Assembly: GCA_025529335.1 (NCBI GenBank)
Contig: JAMYHX010000454.1
Coordinates: 1-35,571 of the forward strand
DNA: 35,571 nt
Direction of reading: 5' to 3'
Origin: Rhizopus sp. PT2906
Taxonomy: Eukaryota; Mucoromycota; Mucoromycetes; Mucorales; Rhizopodaceae
Below the pieces are notes generated by a model. The model had not been told where the DNA came from. It saw nothing but the letters and a program-made list of their open reading frames with translations, and ran no database searches. Of the stretch, positions 1 through 8,854 are shown in pieces; positions within the stretch are counted from its first letter, which is position 1; each line of letters begins with the position of its first letter. A program made the translations under genes and the position numbers.

Positions 1-55
1 GACACATACGGAAGGATAATATCCCTAGTAGTTCGCTTACAAAGAATATTTATTG

Positions 56-289
56 CTATAGTTGTGCTGGCACAACAGCTGCATTGTTTAGCAGAACAGA
101 TGATAATCCTTTCCTTTTGGTTGTGTATAATGAGTCGGGAAGTGGTATGATACCTTCAAGGATCCTCTTTTTGGCCACTACACGTAACTGGTTGAATAGA
201 TAGTGCATCGCTGGCTCACTCCCTTCGTGTTCTTGTTTATCACTCTCTTGTTCATTGTTCATTGTTATGTAATGGTTTAAATGACACAA
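56..289 (-). CDS. Short hypothetical ORF, 77 aa
   Basis: A 77-codon frame from ATG to TAG. The N-terminal third is hydrophilic and acidic (NNEQESDKQEHEG); the rest is mixed and has no motif I recognise. There is no signal peptide and no membrane segment. It lies at the edge of the window and could be an exon or a fragment of a larger element. It fits the neighbouring pattern of unrecognised minus-strand frames. It may equally be a chance frame. Confidence 0.2.
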   Translation of the reverse strand: MCHLNHYITMNNEQESDKQEHEGSEPAMHYLFNQLRVVAKKRILEGIIPLPDSLYTTKRKGLSSVLLNNAAVVPAQL

Positions 290-681
290 GACAAAGACAA
301 AAGAAGTACTCTTTGAGACTAATCTTTATTCTGGGATAAAGACAGAAGGAACATACAAATGAATTAATGATCTACTATTTATAGTTGCTATCAAATGGCT
401 GGTAAGCCACTATTCTAAGCGTGGATTATAATTACTGAGGGTTTGATTGAATAACGGTTCCTGAATTCATAAAACTTTTAGTTCGTTCCTGATACGGGTA
501 TTATTGTTCATTTCATGATCCAGGTTATGGTACTGCTTTTACTGTAAGAAGGATTGTCTTTTAAAGAAGTATATCCTTTTAAATAAAGAAGTAATGATTT
601 ACATTCAAAAGAAGAGATTCTATTTAATTTGACTTATCATTGAAAGTGTGTGCACATAATCTTATAATGTATGAATTCACT
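290..681. other. No gene seen
   Basis: AT-rich sequence between two unrecognised minus-strand frames. I see no conserved coding stretch, RNA gene or repeat here. Confidence 0.5.
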
Positions 682-1476
682 CTATTCATACTGATTACAA
701 TCGTTTATCTCAATGTCAGTCATAAGCAGACATTGTTCTACGACACTCATTACTTGTTCCTTGTCGTCCTCTTCTTGTTCCTCGTCGTCCTCTTCATTTT
801 CTGAACCGAGCTCTTTATATTTTTCGAGACTGATTGAAGCTAACTTTGCGTATTTACCAAGAGTAGTAATGGAATTTACTTCATACCGCGCGTTTACATC
901 TCTAAGAGCTTTAATCTTTTTGTGAATAGCTTGAAATTTGGCAGAAGCTCTGGTAGGGAACTTCTTCAGCTTGGCAGTGGTGCGTCGCGTGGATGTCAGA
1001 TTATTGTAAAGGCTAATCCAATGTTTCATTAAATGCAATGCTGAAGTGGCTCCAACATCAATCACTGCTATACTCTTTTCTTTCTTCGTAACAAATTGAT
1101 TAAATGTTGCTTTCGAGGTTGTTTCTAAATAGCTTTCAACGATCTGTTGTTTTTGTATAGTCTTTTTGTCGATCTTTTTAACCATTGTTAAAGTCTCTTA
1201 CGTTTGAGGAAAAAAGAAACAAAGAAAGCCTATGTGTTCTCTTCCTGTGGTATGTTTCGTCTTAGGAGCTACATCAATTTTCCATTCCGGGCCGGCAGTA
1301 TTAAATTCGATGACACCAAGATTCCACCTCACGCCTTTTTTTTGTCTCTCTACACACTGGAACAAATTTCTTCTTGCAAGTATACAAAAAGCAATATAGG
1401 AATCTTTCAAGCAAACCACTGGTTCTTGAGAGTAGAAGACCTCGGCTTCGTCCTTAGTGAAAATCAGTTGGCTCAT
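682..1476 (-). CDS. Unrecognised gene: 92 and 167 codons in one frame around a TAA, or a spliced 241-aa product
   Basis: Two open stretches (1476-1198 and 1185-682) are in the same frame and separated only by a TAA at 1198-1200. One explanation is a nonsense mutation. Another is a 69-bp intron, 1133-1201, with a good donor (GTAAGA) and a weaker acceptor (GAAAG); it removes the stop, keeps frame and joins ...FFFPQT to YLETTSK. The product has a mixed N-terminal half, a Lys/Arg-rich middle and an acidic Glu/Asp run near the C-terminus (SENEEDDEEQEEDDKEQ). I recognise no family. A chance RDVNA string near the middle resembles the last RuvC motif of TnpB/Fanzor, but no zinc finger accompanies it. 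Confidence 0.4.
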
Positions 1477-1512
1477 AGATCGTTACGATCTGCCTTAAGA
1501 CTGCAAGAGTAG

Positions 1513-2236
1513 CGCAAATACTGTGGGGGTTTTTTACCGCTGAACCACTGCAAAGTTCTCTGCTCACTCACAATCATGTGATATGTGGTAACTGCTTCAA
1601 CTGTACATGCTTTGACATTGGAAATAAAAGTAATATATTAATGATATCTGTCACTCGCTGTATGGTTGCTTTGGATAAAACAATATCTGGCAGAAAGTTT
1701 TCAATCTTTTAGCCTCGCAAAATTAAAAATAATTTGTGCTAAAGGAATTATGATGGAAGACAAGCAAAGATCTACACAGCTGGTCTCGCTCTTTGCTAAT
1801 CTTGTCATGTGCTGGTCAAGGTGATTAGTCTAAGGTGAGCAAGGGCATGCTAGAAAATTTGTTATGATAATGTGATGGATAGGTATCTATTAATGTCAAA
1901 ATTATATATTAATGAATCCTCAGTACATCTTTCCTTTTTCAAAATCTGCTTTAGAATGTGAACATTTTGCATTTAATCACAAGTAACTTTTAGTGAAGTC
2001 AAAAAATACATATCATTTTTAAGTCAATTTGATTTAACTCATTGTGACATTTATTGTGGGTCGTGCCTACCACAATCACCGTTGCCTCCACTCCGACCTC
2101 GGATGTGGTTATAGGCTTTCTAGCCGCGCTTTATTCTCAGTAATATAAAAAATAAAAAATTTCTACTTATTGTTCTCTTTACATCTTTCTATGCGTGCAT
2201 TCACTGTGTTTTGAGAACTGGTGGCAGGGATGGGCT
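1513..2236. other. No gene seen
   Basis: AT-rich sequence of about 720 bp between two unrecognised minus-strand frames. A locally GC-richer patch near 2055-2130 has no structure I can name. No open frame with coding character was found. Confidence 0.5.
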
Positions 2237-3109
2237 TCAAAAGAGTTTTCTGTACCATGGGAGGGGAGCCACCACATCCTTAGTCTTCGTTTCGGCAACA
2301 TAGCCATTGTGCCAAAACAAATCAAAGTTGGTGACCAGGATTGAATGATTGTCGAACTTGGCGATACAGTTTACAAATCGCCTTATTTGTTCTAATATTT
2401 TATTGTGTCCGTTTACCAACATTGGTTGTCTATCTAATTTCAAGCCATTGACATGCTCATACTTGACACCATCCCTTAATACTTTTTTGAATAAATCTTG
2501 TACATGATTTTCTTCTTTTTGTTTAACTTCGATGGTCGTTGCTAATCTTAATGATTGCTTTAAAAAGAAAATTTATCGCTTTACTCGACCCACAGGCACC
2601 TCAATCAATTCAACTTCTGATGTTAATCTTTTCATTAGTCTTTCTTGATTTTCTTCGTATTCACGGTACTGTTTTTTGTACTTTTTTTCATAGCGTTTCA
2701 TTATATCTTCAATAATTTCTTTTTGATCGCTGCTTACAACCGTGATATTAATTCCTTTCCTTGCAGCTGTATTACAAAGTTTTTCAATTGTTTGAATACC
2801 TAATTCTACATGTACTGATAATAACACTTTGTTGGTCTTAGTGAAAGTGACCAGCAATCTATCAAAGAAAGCTTGCTTTAATTGAAAATTTAAACTCAAA
2901 TGAACTGTTGTGGCGGTTGCTGCTGGTAGAGTCTTGAATAAATCTTCTTCACTGTGGATATTATATACAATATCAGTGGTGGTATTGAACGCGATTGAAT
3001 AAAAAAAGGAGTTAGCACAAGCAAACGACGACTTGTCCTTCCAACTGTTAATGCTATTGTAAATCTCAGTCATTAGTTCATCAGATTGCAATACGTGTTT
3101 AGATGTCAT
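2237..3109 (-). pseudogene. Unrecognised gene interrupted by one in-frame TAA
   Basis: A 178-codon frame (3109-2573) ends at TAA 2573-2575. The same frame then stays open to 2237, giving about 290 codons in all. The second half reads well as protein (for example QSLRLATTIEVKQKEE, then LPWYRKLF at the end), which argues that both halves were once one gene. The first part holds a predicted alpha/beta region and then a very basic, probably helical segment rich in Lys, Glu, Arg and Tyr (KKYKKQYREYEENQERLMKR). No intron of normal size fits around the stop: the only in-frame GT-AG option is 27 bp. I do not recognise the family. Confidence 0.4.
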
Positions 3110-3706
3110 TTTAAAAAAGATAGAAGATACAGAGAGAAAAACATTAATTGAAGATACCGAGAAAAGTGTAAATAACCAAGAAAGCGATATTTTCTACACA
3201 TAAACATACAAACAAGTAATTCCTTAAAAATTTACGCTCACTTGCATAAAAAAAATTGGTAAAAAAATTCCTCTCTTTTTTTCCCTTTATCACATTTTTC
3301 ATGATCTGGACTGATTGAATGGTGGAAGCTGCAGGTCCGCTCCTAGAGAGCATTATCCGAGTAGTCCGTTAAGCTGTTCCTTTGGTCTTGGCTCTCTGTA
3401 AAGTGTGATTTAGCTTTTGAATTTAGTTTAGATTGCTTGGCTAGGTTCTTAAGCGTGTAGTTAGGATTGCCTGTTGCACAAATCTTTTGGGATCAGATGC
3501 TCTTTTACCTTCTCGTGGTTGATCCTGTTAATCAAAGCTTTCACAGCTTTGAGAACTGAAAAGAGAGCTCACTTTTTTCAATAATTTAAATAAAGTATTC
3601 GTGTTTAAAACAATCATTTTCATTATCGTAAGATTTAGTTTCATCCTAAATCTTAATTAAGAACATTTTCATCTGTTCATTGTTTTAAGAAAATTACGCA
3701 GTATCG
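3110..3706. other. No supported gene; short minus-strand frame only
   Basis: A 69-codon minus-strand frame (3144-3353) has a Phe/Tyr-rich hydrophobic C-terminus and no recognised motif. It is probably chance or 5' flank of the gene at 3109. The remainder is AT-rich with no coding signal that I see. Confidence 0.4.
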
Positions 3707-4018
3707 TTGCTTGAATCGTGGCTCTCCTTTACACGCACCACCTTTTATGAAAATGCTGTTAATGGTGCTTACGTCGTTAATTTTCAAGAGATGAAGAATT
3801 ATTTGGATGGACAGGAAGCAAAAAATGTGTATGTGAAGTTGTTAGTCAAGGTAGCAATAGAGATGGAGGCAAAATGCCCCAATTATCCAGCTGTTATTTT
3901 TGGTTTAGGCAATGGAAGAAAGAACGCATTAGATATAATGATGGGTGGATTAAAGGAAACTATTAGAAAGCAGAATGTAGCCAACGTCGTGACCAGAAAG
4001 AGGGAGTTGGGGTTGTAA
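3707..4018 (+). CDS. Unrecognised coding fragment, about 103 codons
   Basis: An open frame without an ATG near its 5' end: the first candidate start is TTG, and a plausible 3' splice site (ACGCAG) lies just upstream, ending at 3701. This suggests a terminal exon or a truncated copy. The sequence reads as a real globular protein (NYPAVIFGLGNGRKNALDIM), with a basic C-terminus, and ends in TAA just before the transposase region. I recognise no family. It could be the 3' end of a gene cut by the neighbouring mobile element. Confidence 0.35.
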   Translation: MLESWLSFTRTTFYENAVNGAYVVNFQEMKNYLDGQEAKNVYVKLLVKVAIEMEAKCPNYPAVIFGLGNGRKNALDIMMGGLKETIRKQNVANVVTRKRELGL

Positions 4019-4098
4019 TTTTTTTTAATAAATTTTTTTAACAACTTTAGCTAAACAATCCTTTGTATTTCGCTAAAAAAAATTAACAAGCAGTATGA

Positions 4099-4869
4099 TT
4101 ACATGGGAGTTTTATTATAACAATTCATAATTTGACGTTTAGAATGACTTGCGAAGCCATAAAGATCGTTAATCAAGACTTGATTACATGCATCGGCGAT
4201 TCTGCTTGACAGGTTCTCTTCAGTCATCATACAACCTCGTTTAAGCTTTCTCTTTACCAAAGCCCAAAATTGCTCTATAGGATTCAGCTCTGGAGAATAA
4301 GGTGGTAAATGAATTAATTTGTATCCTCTCTTCTCAATCTTCCGTATCATTGGTTGCGATTTATGAATTGATGCGTTGTCAAGGACTAGGTAACATCCTT
4401 TTAGACTCTCATCCAAGTCCATTACATCCAGCAGTTCATTTATGAACTTAATGAAATGAGCAGTAGTAGTGCCCTTGGGAAAATTAGTTTTGTTCTCTGG
4501 TGGTGGTGAAGCAGCTCTTTTTATCCCCTTATTAGTAGTTTTCCGTTTTTTAGAAGTTTGTTGACCCAGTATTTCCTTTTTAGAAGGAGGCTTTCTTAAC
4601 TGAACAAAAAGAACACTACCTGAATGAATAGCACCAATGACTGTATGTGAAGGTGATCTAGTTTTTTCGGTTTTTACACGAGCACGGGTTCCAGCAGCAG
4701 ATCTTCCATAATTAAACCGCATATTAATATGAAAGCCGGCCTCATCTATGAAGACACAATTTCTTGTGAAGTCGAGATCAGAATCTTTCCATTGCATAAA
4801 CCAATCGAATCTTTGTTGCAAGTTTTCTTTAAAGTTTCTTGCTTCTGCTTCAAAAGTGGCTTTCTTCAT
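4099..4869 (-). CDS. Transposase, catalytic DDE part (IS630/mariner type)
   Basis: A 256-codon frame overlaps the upstream frame by 20 bp and starts at an ATG inside it. It carries the full DDE_3-type catalytic domain: first Asp in VFIDEAGFHINM (residue 42), second Asp in LVLDNASIH (residue 164), and Glu in SPELNPIEQFW (residue 199). Second Asp to Glu spacing is 34 residues, the DD34E pattern of IS630/Tc1-like enzymes. A basic insert (TSKKRKTTNKGIKR) lies between the first and second Asp. The catalytic triad and the rest of the frame are intact, so the copy is fairly young. It probably needs fusion to the upstream frame for sequence-specific DNA binding. Confidence 0.85.
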   Translation of the reverse strand: MKKATFEAEARNFKENLQQRFDWFMQWKDSDLDFTRNCVFIDEAGFHINMRFNYGRSAAGTRARVKTEKTRSPSHTVIGAIHSGSVLFVQLRKPPSKKEILGQQTSKKRKTTNKGIKRAASPPPENKTNFPKGTTTAHFIKFINELLDVMDLDESLKGCYLVLDNASIHKSQPMIRKIEKRGYKLIHLPPYSPELNPIEQFWALVKRKLKRGCMMTEENLSSRIADACNQVLINDLYGFASHSKRQIMNCYNKTPM

Positions 4870-5479
4870 GGTAAGGCATAAATCGTTTTTTCAAATGATG
4901 GTTGAGCTGAGAGTTAGAAATGCTAAACCCCTCAAATTTCTCAGTCAACCTCTCCATAATATCGCTCACAATTATCTGGGAATCGTTGTCTATCAATTCA
5001 ATGAGGTAACTATCATGCTCGTTGGTAAAAGTACTAGGACGGCCTTTCATTTCACTGCTTTTTTTGTATGGCATAGTGCCGTCTTCTCTGTACTGTTTCC
5101 ACCATCTCTGCGCATTGCGAACATTGATTCCCATACTACGTGCAACTCTGGCTGTTGCTCCCTTTTCTTGTGCACACTCGATCATTTTGTCAATGAATTG
5201 TTCTCTTTCTTTATCGCTATAATTCGTGTAAATTGAGACTGCAATAGTGCGTTTTTCCGACTTAACATCACTCGTTAGTTTGTCTACAACCAGCTTCTCA
5301 AGAGGCTTTTGATCAAAGTAAGTCTTCTGATTAGTTAGCGTTTCCAGGATAATGTTTGAGTCATTGACTTCAGTCAGGACGTCTTCCATGGGGTCATATA
5401 CTCTCATCCCTTGCTCATCATAAAGATTATCTTGTCCATCTTCATAATAAAACACATTTGACATTATAATTTGAATCAA
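4850..5479 (-). CDS. Transposase, N-terminal DNA-binding part (IS630/mariner type)
   Basis: The first 209 codons encode the DNA-binding half. An acidic leader of about 80 residues is followed by a helix-turn-helix region containing GATARVARSMGINVRNAQRWWKQ (split here as GATARVARSMGI then NVRNAQRWWKQ), a linker GRPSTF, and a second helical unit (SDIMERLTEKF). This order is typical of IS630/Tc1-mariner transposases. The frame ends shortly after LNHHLKK. At that point the other frame reads K-N-D-L-C-L-T-M-K-K-A, which fits the family better (compare the usual LSLKK), so the frame change falls at the A6 run (T6 at 4886-4891 on the plus strand). Whether this is a programmed shift, decay or a base-call error cannot be settled here. 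Confidence 0.75.
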   Translation of the reverse strand: MIQIIMSNVFYYEDGQDNLYDEQGMRVYDPMEDVLTEVNDSNIILETLTNQKTYFDQKPLEKLVVDKLTSDVKSEKRTIAVSIYTNYSDKEREQFIDKMIECAQEKGATARVARSMGINVRNAQRWWKQYREDGTMPYKKSSEMKGRPSTFTNEHDSYLIELIDNDSQIIVSDIMERLTEKFEGFSISNSQLNHHLKKRFMPYHEESHF

Positions 5480-5532
5480 AGGAAAGTGGGCTCAAATAAA
5501 GGGCAAAAGAAACTTCGTTAATGAAAATCAAG

Positions 5533-5625
5533 ACGACAATAGGCCTAACCGATAACGGCAATATAACCTTTCTCAAAACGACAATTTACCTAACCCACAA
5601 CGACAAATCAAAATTATTTTAAGAC
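5533..5625. repeat. Imperfect two-copy repeat, about 45-bp period
   Basis: The unit starts ACGACAAT...CCTAACC and occurs at about 5533 and 5578. Each copy carries a second half-unit with ACG(G/A)CAA. A further ACGACAA stands at 5664-5670, directly on the start codon of the next frame. It may be a subterminal repeat of the mobile element or an upstream regulatory repeat of the gene at 5670. Confidence 0.5.
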
Positions 5626-5669
5626 ATTTCATTTTCAAACAGCAACAATTTTCTAAAAAAGAAACGACA

Positions 5670-6180
5670 ATGATTTCCGTAACAACTGTACATGATAGAT
5701 TTCTGCGAGTTCAGATCAAAGTAAAATGTCGTCAGATTGAAACAGAAAATGAAGATGGGGTATTACAAGAATTATTTCGCAGAGTAATGGAAATCGATGC
5801 TGATATTACTCAAACGCCTGTGGCCATTTTCAAGCCAAATGTAAGCACGCAATTCCGCGACAAAATCCCATATGTCATCTTGTAGGCACAAGCATGTACA
5901 GCTTATTGCTTGGCCGATGATTTCGAGTTGGATAATATCACTGGAAAGCTTTCTGTTGACAATTACATTGTAAAAAAAAAATTACAACGATATGCTTCAT
6001 ATGTCAAATTCACTGTCTGTTGGAGATATCTCTTTGTTCAGCAATGACACAGTGGTGCTTTGGAGGCTCAATCAGGATAGACAGACTGATTTTCTGGATC
6101 TCATCAGACAGCAACAGCCTACGTTAAATGTCATTGAAACAAAAGAAGTGGTAGAATATACAACCGACGAGGACGAGTAA
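5670..6180 (+). CDS. Unrecognised spliced gene with a homopolymer frame break
   Basis: An ATG frame runs to 5840, where a 45-bp phase-0 intron (GTAAGC...TTGTAG, 5841-5885) removes the only stop and keeps frame. The second exon then reads on to an A10 run at about 5972-5981. After that the frame closes, but the +1 frame continues from NYNDMLHMSNS to a TAA at 6180. Removing one A would give a continuous product of about 150 residues ending in an acidic tail (EYTTDEDE). The break may therefore be a sequencing or recent replication slip in the homopolymer. The sequence looks globular. I recognise no family and see no signal or membrane segment. Confidence 0.4.
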
Positions 6181-6267
6181 GCGCTATTGGATGAATTCGA
6201 ATGAGCACTTGTACTAATTTCGTACATTGATATCCAGGGTGACGGATATGAAGGGTGATATAATGAT

Positions 6268-7008
6268 TTTGAATCCATACTGGTTCATTAATCATGCGTG
6301 GTGCTGGTTGTATCATCAATGATTTATGGGATAGAGACATTGACGACAGGGTAGAATGAACCAAGATACATCCCATTACATCGGGTGCCATTTCTCCAAA
6401 GCAAGCCATCGCATTCTTAAGTATTCAAGTGACTGTAGGTCTTGCTGTCTTGACACAATTCGACATGTAAAGTATTCTGCTAGGTGCAAACTCATTGCCT
6501 TTAGTAGTAACTTATCCTCTGATGAAACGTATAACATACTGGCCACAAGCAGTATTGGGTTTGGCATTCAATTAGGGTGCTTTGCTCGGTTGGTCTGCCA
6601 TGACTGGGTCCCTTGATCTTTCTATTGTTGGACCTCTATCTCGATGGTGTGTGTTGCACACTTGTTTATGATGCTATTTACGCTCATCAAGTCAAAACGG
6701 ATGATATTAAGGTGGGTGTCAAGTCAACTGCTCTTCGCTTTGGGGAAAAGACACTACAATGACTCGCTGGATTCTCCTTTGCACTCACTGGTTTGACAGC
6801 TGTAGCTGGTTATATGAATGCCCAGGGACTATCATTCTATGTCATCAATGTATTGGGAACAGCGAGTCATGTAGCATGGCAATTAAAGACAGTAGACTAC
6901 AATGATACTGCTAGCTGCTGACTCAAATTCAAGAGTAATACTTGGGCTGGTGCCATCTTATGGTCTGGCATCGTAGATGATGCCATTTGGTCTTCTATTG
7001 CAGTTTGA
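6268..7008 (+). pseudogene. COQ2: Decayed copy of COQ2 (4-hydroxybenzoate polyprenyltransferase)
   Basis: COQ2 attaches the polyprenyl tail to 4-hydroxybenzoate in mitochondrial ubiquinone synthesis. Here the frame HTGSLIMRGAGC...NDLWDRDID shows the first Asp-rich prenyl-diphosphate motif. It continues through ISPKQAIAFLSIQVTVG, LPLVVTYPLMKRITYWPQ and GALLGWSAMTGS. In-frame stops occur at 6357 (TGA), 6468 (TAA) and 6573 (TAG). A frameshift near 6650-6665 follows, then YDAIYAHQVKTDDIKVGVKS and ALRFGEKT, and two more stops before the end at TGA 7006-7008. The N-terminal third is missing or unrecognisable. There is no intron in about 700 bp although every intact neighbour has introns, so a retrocopy is possible. 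It cannot make a working enzyme; an intact copy should exist elsewhere. Confidence 0.88.
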
Positions 7009-7048
7009 TTACAATTTATTGGTTAATAAAAATACACGGAAATATTTA

Positions 7049-8560
7049 TTAAGAATAACTAGGGTAACCATTTTGATCGTGTTGATCTTGGCTGCTATTA
7101 GGTCTGTTTCCAGACAATGGAGGTGGAGATGAGCATCCTTGATTGGGATTACCGCTTCTAGGCATATCTGGTTGTTGATAAAAGTAACCGCCTTCATCTT
7201 GTGTTGGTTGAGGGATTCCAGGCGCTCCTTGTCCTCCTCCTACAGATGATAGTAGATATCCAAAGTTTACATTACTGGGAGGATAAGATGGACAGCTTCG
7301 GGGAGATTTAAACATTTGATTGATGGGAAAAAGAGGATAACACGATGGTTGTTGCTGTTGACTGCCTGGGTATCTATTGTAATTTGATGGAGATGAAGGT
7401 GGATAGCTGGATGGGGATTGAGGAGCAGGTGGGTAGTTGGAGGAAGATTGAGGTGCTGGTGGGTAGTATAAAGTAGGTCGGTATCCGCCAGTGCTAGCAT
7501 GTGATGGAGGCAGTGAAGAGAAAGAGGATGTAGTATTAGCAGGAATAGGTTCAGAGAAGATGGATGGAGAAGGAGCCTGTCCTGGTTGAGCATTTGGAGG
7601 AGGATAGTTGGCGTTTCTAAGCGGAAGCAGAGGTGGATAATCGTTGGAAGAAGGTGCTTGACCTGATTGAGGAGCAGAAGGACCAGCGGAAGTGACATCA
7701 TAGAATGAACCATAGTTGGCTAATACAGGGTTGATATGGGAATTACTAGCAGCATTGGTAGTTGAAGTAGGCGATACATTGTTTCCAACACCAGTACTCT
7801 TATTGTTCTTCGGCATCTTTTTCAACTCAGGCACGCCGAGCACAGCAGCATAACCAGGTTTTGGTTGACCAAATCCTTCCTTTTATGCAAAGGTACACTA
7901 GTCATTGCCGTGTTAAATGCATTCCCAAATTGCTAACGAGGCTCAAATTTCCATAATTGATTCAAATTGTATGTATTCTTTCTCTTGTACAATAAAACTT
8001 GAGCTCCACCTTTAGGACTATCGTCCTATGAATCATGTAAGTATTTCAGATGATGAGCGAGGCATACATTGTGTGCCTACCTTGATATCAAGAGCAAGAC
8101 TAGGATACTCCTTGAAGCAAATAATGCCTTGATCATAAATCCATTGCGTTCTATGATTAATAACAAATATACTATCCGTTTAACCCAATGTTACCACTTG
8201 AGATTGTTTGCTAGCTTTACGCTTCTTTTGCACAATTGCTTTAACAGATTTGAAAGCGTCAATCCAAAGAAATATGAATAAACGTAAATTGCTTCGGGTA
8301 GCAGTTTCACTTACTAGAACTAATATCCATTACTGTTGAATGTGTGATACTCAGTACATGATACCATGCCTGTCACACAATGTTACTTACTGTGACAAGA
8401 TTTCTTGTTGGTCAATCTACCACCCTCAAAAGACCACAATCTAGACAAGGAATTACTGTCATGAACACAGCATTGCATTACACTCTGAACTTACTGGCTG
8501 TTACTGTCTTGAAATTTCTGAGACCATACAATCAAGTTGGCTCCTTCCTGCTGCGAAGAA
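7049..8560 (-). pseudogene. R-type (QxW beta-trefoil) lectin-domain protein with Pro/Tyr-rich tail, disrupted
   Basis: Scattered minus-strand exons encode three QxW repeats of a ricin-B-type carbohydrate-binding fold: GANLIVWSQKFQDSNSQLW, then TQWIYDQGIICFKEYPSLAL, then GGAQVLLYKRKNTYNLNQLW. Introns at 8441-8494 and 8333-8390 fit well, and a third of about 55 bp follows ALDIK. The frame then shows a TAG after KFEPR and a frameshift after VPLHK before it resumes in GFGQPKPGYAAVLGVPELKK. The last 264 codons (7843-7049) are open. They encode a low-complexity tail of repeated YPP, SSNYPPAP and GQAPS units. No enzymatic or toxin domain is present, only the sugar-binding fold. The breaks suggest a decaying gene, though mis-placed introns could explain some. 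The N-terminus is not resolved. Confidence 0.6.
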
Positions 8561-8854
8561 AAAAGGCTCAATTTTTATAATATCACAGGATGGTTTAAGC
8601 CAAAGATAAATTTGGAACTGCTATTTGATTCATAATTAGGATTGCCAAGGGGTCTACACAGTAGAATTCATTTTCTCCAAGTGGTATTTAATGATATTCT
8701 TGTAAGTTAGTCTAAAAGTAAGCACAATAGTGATCAATTCATTGTTCAAGCTTTTTGTCCATTTTATTTAAGCAACATAATAACAATAAACCAGTATATT
8801 TTATAATAATAAGAGGGGGGATACGTACATATACTAAAACACAAGTAAATCTTT

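Larger units (their letters stand above)
4099..5479 (-). mobile_element. IS630/mariner-type DD34E element (internal coding part)
   Basis: The two overlapping minus-strand frames described next make up one transposase. I could not find convincing terminal inverted repeats or a TA duplication on either side, so the outer limits of the element are unknown; the coordinates given are those of the coding part only. The flanks are AT-rich on the left and carry a short imperfect repeat on the right (5533-5625). Confidence 0.75.

Noticed and set aside
713..925. Ser-rich plus-strand ORF
   Set aside because: Antisense shadow of the acidic Glu/Asp run in the minus-strand gene.
682..1185. RDVNA string suggesting a second TnpB/Fanzor RuvC-III motif
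   Set aside because: No zinc knuckle, no Asp/Glu partner motifs, and the following residues do not fit the family.
1198..2575. Reassigned TAA codon (variant genetic code)
   Set aside because: TAA ends Prp2, AP-2 mu, UPF2 and La at the expected positions, and TAG ends AGC and ISWI.
4018..5660. Terminal inverted repeats of the IS630-like element
   Set aside because: No pair of flanking sequences matched over more than a few bases when read by eye.
7049..8560. Ricin-like toxin gene
   Set aside because: Only the sugar-binding QxW fold is present; there is no rRNA N-glycosidase or other catalytic domain.
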